Origin: a bacterium
Lineage (GTDB): Bacteria; Pseudomonadota; Gammaproteobacteria; Burkholderiales; Burkholderiaceae_C
DNA length: 8,683 nucleotides
Reading direction: 5' to 3'
Assembly: GCA_030824095.1 (NCBI GenBank)
Contig: JAVBYK010000189.1
Span: 1 to 8,683 of the forward strand
The translations under genes and the position numbers were made by a program. The notes beneath the pieces are model-generated. The model was not told the origin of the DNA, did no database searches, and saw nothing but the letters and a program-made list of their open reading frames with translations. This document shows, piece after piece, positions 5,516 to 8,683 of this stretch (positions are counted from its first letter, which is position 1; each line of letters begins with the position of its first letter).

Positions 5516-8421
5516 CAGGCGTGCACCCTTTGTTCGCCTGCACCATACAGATTGCTGGTGCAACGGCCACACAGGGTGGGGTGGGTGGCGTCTGCGCCGA
5601 CATCGTCGCGGTAGTGCCAGCAGCGCTCGCACTTCACGGCTTCTGATGCATTGACCCTCGCGGATACTGCGTCACCTGCTACCAATTCAATAGCGGACGT
5701 GATGAACACAAACTTCAGATCCTCGCCCAGGCTGGACAGGACAGCGTGGTCGTCGGCTGGTACGGTCAGTTGTACGGTGGCCTGCAGGCTGGAACCTACC
5801 TTGCCCTCGGTGCGCACGGTTTCGATGTCCTTGTTCACCGCTTCGCGGATCTCGCGGATGCGGCTCCACTTGGCGAGCAAATCCACATCCGGCTCGGCCA
5901 GCGCCAGGTAGCCATCCATGAAGATCGATTCCTTGGTTGCAGTCGGCGTTTTACCGGCGGCACCCAGTACGCTCCACGCCTCTTCGGCCGTGAACGAGAG
6001 GAACGGCGCCATCCAGCGCAACATGGCCTGGGTGATGGCCCACAGCGCGGTCTGGGCCGAGCGGCGGGCTGTCGAGTTGGCGCCGGTGGTGTAGAGCCGG
6101 TCCTTGAGCACGTCGAGGTAGAAGGCGCCCAGGTCCTCGCTGCAGTAGACCTGCAGCTTGGCCACCACCGGGTGGAACTCATACACCTTGTAGTGGGCCA
6201 GGATGTCGGTCTGCAACTGGGCCAGACGCGACAGCGCGTAGCGGTCTATCTCCAGCATCTGGTCCACAGGCACAGCGTCCTTGACGGGATCGAAGTCGCT
6301 GACGTTGGCCAGCAGGAACTTCAGCGTGTTGCGCACGCGCCGGTAGGTGTCGACCACGCGGGCCAGGATCTTGTCGTCGATGTTCAGGTCGCCGGAGTAG
6401 TCGGTGCTGGCGACCCACAGGCGCACGATTTCGGCGCCCATCTTGCTGGTCACAGTCTGCGGGTCTACCGTGTTGCCCAGGCTCTTGCTCATCTTGCGGC
6501 CCTGGCCGTCAGTGGCAAAACCGTGGGTCAGCAGGCCGCGGTACGGTGCGCGGTCGTACAGGGCACAACCCAGCAAAAGCGAGCTGTGGAACCAGCCGCG
6601 GTGCTGGTCGTGGCCTTCCAAATACAGGTCGGCTTCGGGGCCTTCTGCGTGGTAGGGCGCTCGGGCATAGGCGTCCTTGTGGCTGCCGCGCAGCACGTGC
6701 TGGAAGGTTGAGCCGGAGTCGAACCAGACCTCCAGAATGTCGGTGCTCTTGGTGTAGTGCTCCGCATCGGCCGCACCCAGGATGTCGGCAGCAGTCACGC
6801 GGCTCCAGGCCTCGATGCCGCCTTTTTCCACGATGTCTGCGGCCTGGTCCAGGATGGCCATGGTGTTGGGGTGCAGCTCGCCCGAATCCTTGTGCAGGAA
6901 GAAGGGCACCGGCACGCCCCAGCTGCGCTGGCGCGAGATGCACCAGTCGGGCCGGTTGGCGATCATGTCGCGCAGGCGCGCCTTGCCGTTTTCCGGGTAG
7001 AAGTTGGTGGCCTCGATGGCGTCCAGGGCTAGCTGGCGCAGCGTCTTGGGTGCCTTGTCCTTGGTGAATACGCCGGGGCCTTCGTCCATACGCACAAACC
7101 ACTGGGCAGCGGCCCGGTAGATCACCGGCGTCTTGTGGCGCCAGCAGTGTGGGTAGCTGTGGACGATCGGGCTGGTGGCCATCAGGCGGTCGTGCGTACG
7201 CAGGGTGTCGAGGATGACCGGGCAGGCCTTCCAGATGTTCAGGCCGCCGAACAGAGGCAGTTCTTCGGTGTAGCTGCCGTTGCCCTGAACCGGGTTCAGG
7301 ATGTCGGCATAGGCCATGCCATGGGCCACACAGCTGTTGAAGTCGTCCAGACCGTAGGCCGGTGCCGAGTGCACGATGCCGGTGCCGTCAGAGTCGCTGA
7401 CGTAGTCGGCCAGGTACAGCGGCGAGAGGCGCTTGTAGCTGAATTCATTGGAGCCGCTGTCCACGTCATACAGGGGATGGCGGAACACCAGGCCGCGCAG
7501 ACTTTCACCGGTGGTCTTGGCGATGACGCTGCCTTCCAGCTTGAAGCGCTCCAGGCATTTCTCGACCAGGCTGGCACCCAGCAGCAGCACACCGCGCGGC
7601 GTGTCCACCAGGGCGTATTCCAGCTCGGGGTGGGCGTTCAGGGCCTGGTTGGCGGGGATGGTCCAGGCGGTAGTGGTCCAGATCACCACAAAGGCTTTTT
7701 TGTTGCCATCGCCAGGTAGCGCAGACAGTCCAAAGGCCTTGGCCAGCGCAGCGGGGTCATTGGCTTCAAACGCCACATCCAGCGTGTCGCTCTTCTTGTC
7801 GGCGTATTCGATCTCGAATTCGGCGAGGCTGGAGCCGCAATCAAAGCACCAGTACACGGGTTTCAGGCCACGGTAAACAAAGCCGCGCTCGATGACGCGC
7901 TTGAAGGCGCGGATCTGGCCGCCCTCATTGGCGGGGTCCATGGTGCGGTAGGGGCGCTCCCAGTCGCCCAGCACGCCCAGGCGTTTGAAGTCCTCGCGCT
8001 GCTGGTCGATCTGCTCGGTGGCGTAGGCGCGGCTCTTGGCCTGCATGTCGTCACGGCTCAGGTTGCGGCCATGCAGTTTCTCGATAGCGTTTTCGATCGG
8101 CAGGCCATGGCAGTCCCAGCCGGGGATGTACTGCGCATCAAAGCCGCCCAATTGCTTGGACTTGACGATCATGTCCTTCAGAACCTTGTTCAGCGCATGG
8201 CCGATGTGCAGCTTGCCGTTGGCGTACGGCGGGCCGTCGTGCAAGACAAACAGGGGTGCGCCTTGACGGTGCTCCCGCAGTTTCTTGTAGAGGCCGTGTT
8301 CGTTCCAGTCCTTGACCCAGGCCGGTTCCCGCTTGGGCAGGTCGCCGCGCATGGGGAAGGGGGTGTCGGGCAGGTTCAGGGTGCTGCGGTAGTCGACGGG
8401 TGGGGTGGCGGAATCAGTCAT
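5515..8421 (-). CDS. ileS: Isoleucyl-tRNA synthetase
   Basis: A 968-residue class I aminoacyl-tRNA synthetase that charges tRNA-Ile in the cytoplasm and removes misactivated valine. The HIGH box is at residues 72-75 (within PYANGKLHIGHALNK) and KMSKS at 643-647. GWDCHGLPIE lies at 101-110. The CP1 editing domain runs roughly from 195 to 400 with TTTAWTIPANQAL at 249-261 and GTGIVHSAPAYGLDDF at 346-361. Other core landmarks are PDWCISRQRSWGVPVPFF (491-508) and LYLEGHDQHRGWFHSSLL (599-616). An anticodon-binding helical domain follows, then a C-terminal zinc finger with C931, C934, C951 and C954, as in the E. coli-type enzyme. The length is normal (E. coli about 938) and no motif is broken. The start ATG at 8421 gives the usual short N-terminus; only a weak GAG precedes it. 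ribF lies upstream and lspA downstream, the standard proteobacterial order. Confidence 0.98.
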   Translation of the reverse strand: MTDSATPPVDYRSTLNLPDTPFPMRGDLPKREPAWVKDWNEHGLYKKLREHRQGAPLFVLHDGPPYANGKLHIGHALNKVLKDMIVKSKQLGGFDAQYIPGWDCHGLPIENAIEKLHGRNLSRDDMQAKSRAYATEQIDQQREDFKRLGVLGDWERPYRTMDPANEGGQIRAFKRVIERGFVYRGLKPVYWCFDCGSSLAEFEIEYADKKSDTLDVAFEANDPAALAKAFGLSALPGDGNKKAFVVIWTTTAWTIPANQALNAHPELEYALVDTPRGVLLLGASLVEKCLERFKLEGSVIAKTTGESLRGLVFRHPLYDVDSGSNEFSYKRLSPLYLADYVSDSDGTGIVHSAPAYGLDDFNSCVAHGMAYADILNPVQGNGSYTEELPLFGGLNIWKACPVILDTLRTHDRLMATSPIVHSYPHCWRHKTPVIYRAAAQWFVRMDEGPGVFTKDKAPKTLRQLALDAIEATNFYPENGKARLRDMIANRPDWCISRQRSWGVPVPFFLHKDSGELHPNTMAILDQAADIVEKGGIEAWSRVTAADILGAADAEHYTKSTDILEVWFDSGSTFQHVLRGSHKDAYARAPYHAEGPEADLYLEGHDQHRGWFHSSLLLGCALYDRAPYRGLLTHGFATDGQGRKMSKSLGNTVDPQTVTSKMGAEIVRLWVASTDYSGDLNIDDKILARVVDTYRRVRNTLKFLLANVSDFDPVKDAVPVDQMLEIDRYALSRLAQLQTDILAHYKVYEFHPVVAKLQVYCSEDLGAFYLDVLKDRLYTTGANSTARRSAQTALWAITQAMLRWMAPFLSFTAEEAWSVLGAAGKTPTATKESIFMDGYLALAEPDVDLLAKWSRIREIREAVNKDIETVRTEGKVGSSLQATVQLTVPADDHAVLSSLGEDLKFVFITSAIELVAGDAVSARVNASEAVKCERCWHYRDDVGADATHPTLCGRCTSNLYGAGEQRVHA
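5678..5694. repeat. Imperfect 17-base palindrome inside ileS, possible small dispersed repeat
   Basis: On the + strand the bases GCTA-CCAATTCAA-TAGC form an imperfect palindrome with 4-base perfect arms. It encodes AIELVA (residues 910-915) just before the IleS zinc finger and is more AT-rich than its surroundings. It resembles short inverted repeats that I recall as scattered through Comamonadaceae genomes. A related but less symmetric 17-mer lies in qor at 3634-3650. The assignment as a repeat is tentative, because two copies in one window could be chance. Confidence 0.25.
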
Positions 8422-8542
8422 GGCAAGCTCAATCTAGGAAATCGTGTGGGGCCGCGCGGCCCAGTCGGTGTGTGCCGCACGCGCGAGCAGGTGTCTGTGG
8501 GGGCAGACGTGACGCGGGGCAAGGTGCGTCTGGCAAGCCCTG
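8422..8542 (-). other. ribF-ileS intergenic leader with competing hairpins
   Basis: This is a 121-base untranslated gap in an otherwise compact cluster. In the direction of ileS transcription it holds CAGACG (8532-8527), CGTCTG (8509-8504) and CAGAC (8508-8504 pairs with 8497-8493). The middle segment can pair with either the first (6 base pairs, 17-base loop) or the third (5 base pairs, 6-base loop), but not both. Closer to ileS is a perfect 14-base palindrome, GGGCCGCGCGGCCC (8449-8462), a stem of 5 with a 4-base loop. It has no U-run after it, so it is not a standard terminator. TAGATT at 8436-8431, 9 bases from the ileS ATG, is a weak possible -10. I see no T-box and no obvious leader peptide rich in isoleucine. 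Confidence 0.4.
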
Positions 8543-8683
8543 TCAAATTCGGGCAGCGAACCAGGCGCGTGCGTCGTCGCAGTCCTGGCGTATGCCCCGG
8601 GTCAGGGCGTCCAGACCGTCGTACTTCAGCTCGTCGTGTAGTTTGTGCAGGAGTTCCACGCGGATGATTTTACCGTAGGCCCC
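8543..8683 (-). CDS. ribF: Riboflavin kinase/FAD synthetase, C-terminal end only
   Basis: Translating the minus strand from the right edge gives 46 codons and a TGA at 8545-8543; the rest of the gene is outside the window. The peptide begins GAYGKIIRVELLHKLHDELK and ends with GIRQDCDDARAWFAARI. This is the characteristic C-terminus of the bifunctional RibF riboflavin kinase domain (family pattern YGK-hydrophobic-RVE-hydrophobic-LHKLRDE, then I-x-x-D-x-x-x-AR-x-WFA). RibF makes FMN from riboflavin and then FAD. The position directly upstream of ileS on the same strand is the usual place for ribF in proteobacteria, which supports the call. The main cluster promoter probably lies upstream of ribF, beyond the window. 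Confidence 0.9.
   Translation of the reverse strand, partial: GAYGKIIRVELLHKLHDELKYDGLDALTRGIRQDCDDARAWFAARI

Noticed and set aside
5516..5632. An N-terminal extension of lspA to 5632
   Set aside because: It is arginine/proline-rich and overlaps the IleS zinc-finger codons; the ATG at 5515 gives the normal LspA length.
5746..6711. A 321-codon plus-strand frame opposite ileS
   Set aside because: It is antisense to a fully conserved part of IleS, and its Val/Gly/Gln/His-rich protein resembles no family.
7029..7042. The AGCTGGCGCAGC stretch in ileS as another small repeat copy
   Set aside because: It encodes a normal conserved part of IleS (LRQLALDA) and lacks the palindromic arms.
8449..8462. 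The 14-base GC palindrome as an intrinsic terminator of ribF
   Set aside because: The stem is only five base pairs around a 4-base loop and no U-run follows it in the transcript direction.

Overview
The window is a GC-rich, gene-dense chromosomal segment. It looks like a betaproteobacterium of the order Burkholderiales, most likely the family Comamonadaceae. This rests on the ribF-ileS-lspA order, the style of the proteins and a TAAAAT box placed just upstream of one start codon. Species cannot be given from sequence alone. No rRNA, tRNA, CRISPR array, insertion sequence or phage gene was seen. Every ordinary stretch is filled by one coding frame, and no gap exceeds 300 bases.

Left part (1-2039, + strand): the 3' part of an AraC-family regulator, cut by the window edge, is followed after 12 bases by a GT1-type glycosyltransferase of the UGT/MGT/RhlB kind. 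The two may form one transcript. The glycosyltransferase ends tail-to-tail with a minus-strand EamA/DMT-type membrane transporter (2036-2938), and their stop codons overlap.

Middle (2939-4989): a 113-base divergent gap separates the transporter from a plus-strand NADPH:quinone oxidoreductase (qor). Thirty-six bases further lies an exported protein, predicted to be an outer-membrane beta-barrel of unknown function. It has a probable promoter so close to its ATG that its mRNA may be leaderless. It ends one base from the stop of lspA.

Right part (4991-8683, - strand): a housekeeping cluster reads right to left as ribF (only the last 46 codons are present), a 121-base gap that could fold in alternative ways, ileS (isoleucyl-tRNA synthetase, complete) and lspA (lipoprotein signal peptidase, complete). 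The ileS stop and lspA start share one base (TGATG), so translation is probably coupled.

The window is mostly ordinary core genome. The points most worth a second look are the uncharacterised barrel protein with its near-leaderless promoter, the ribF-ileS leader with mutually exclusive hairpins, and a small palindrome-like element inside the ileS coding sequence. I did not find convincing evidence for a new defence, mobile or biosynthetic system.
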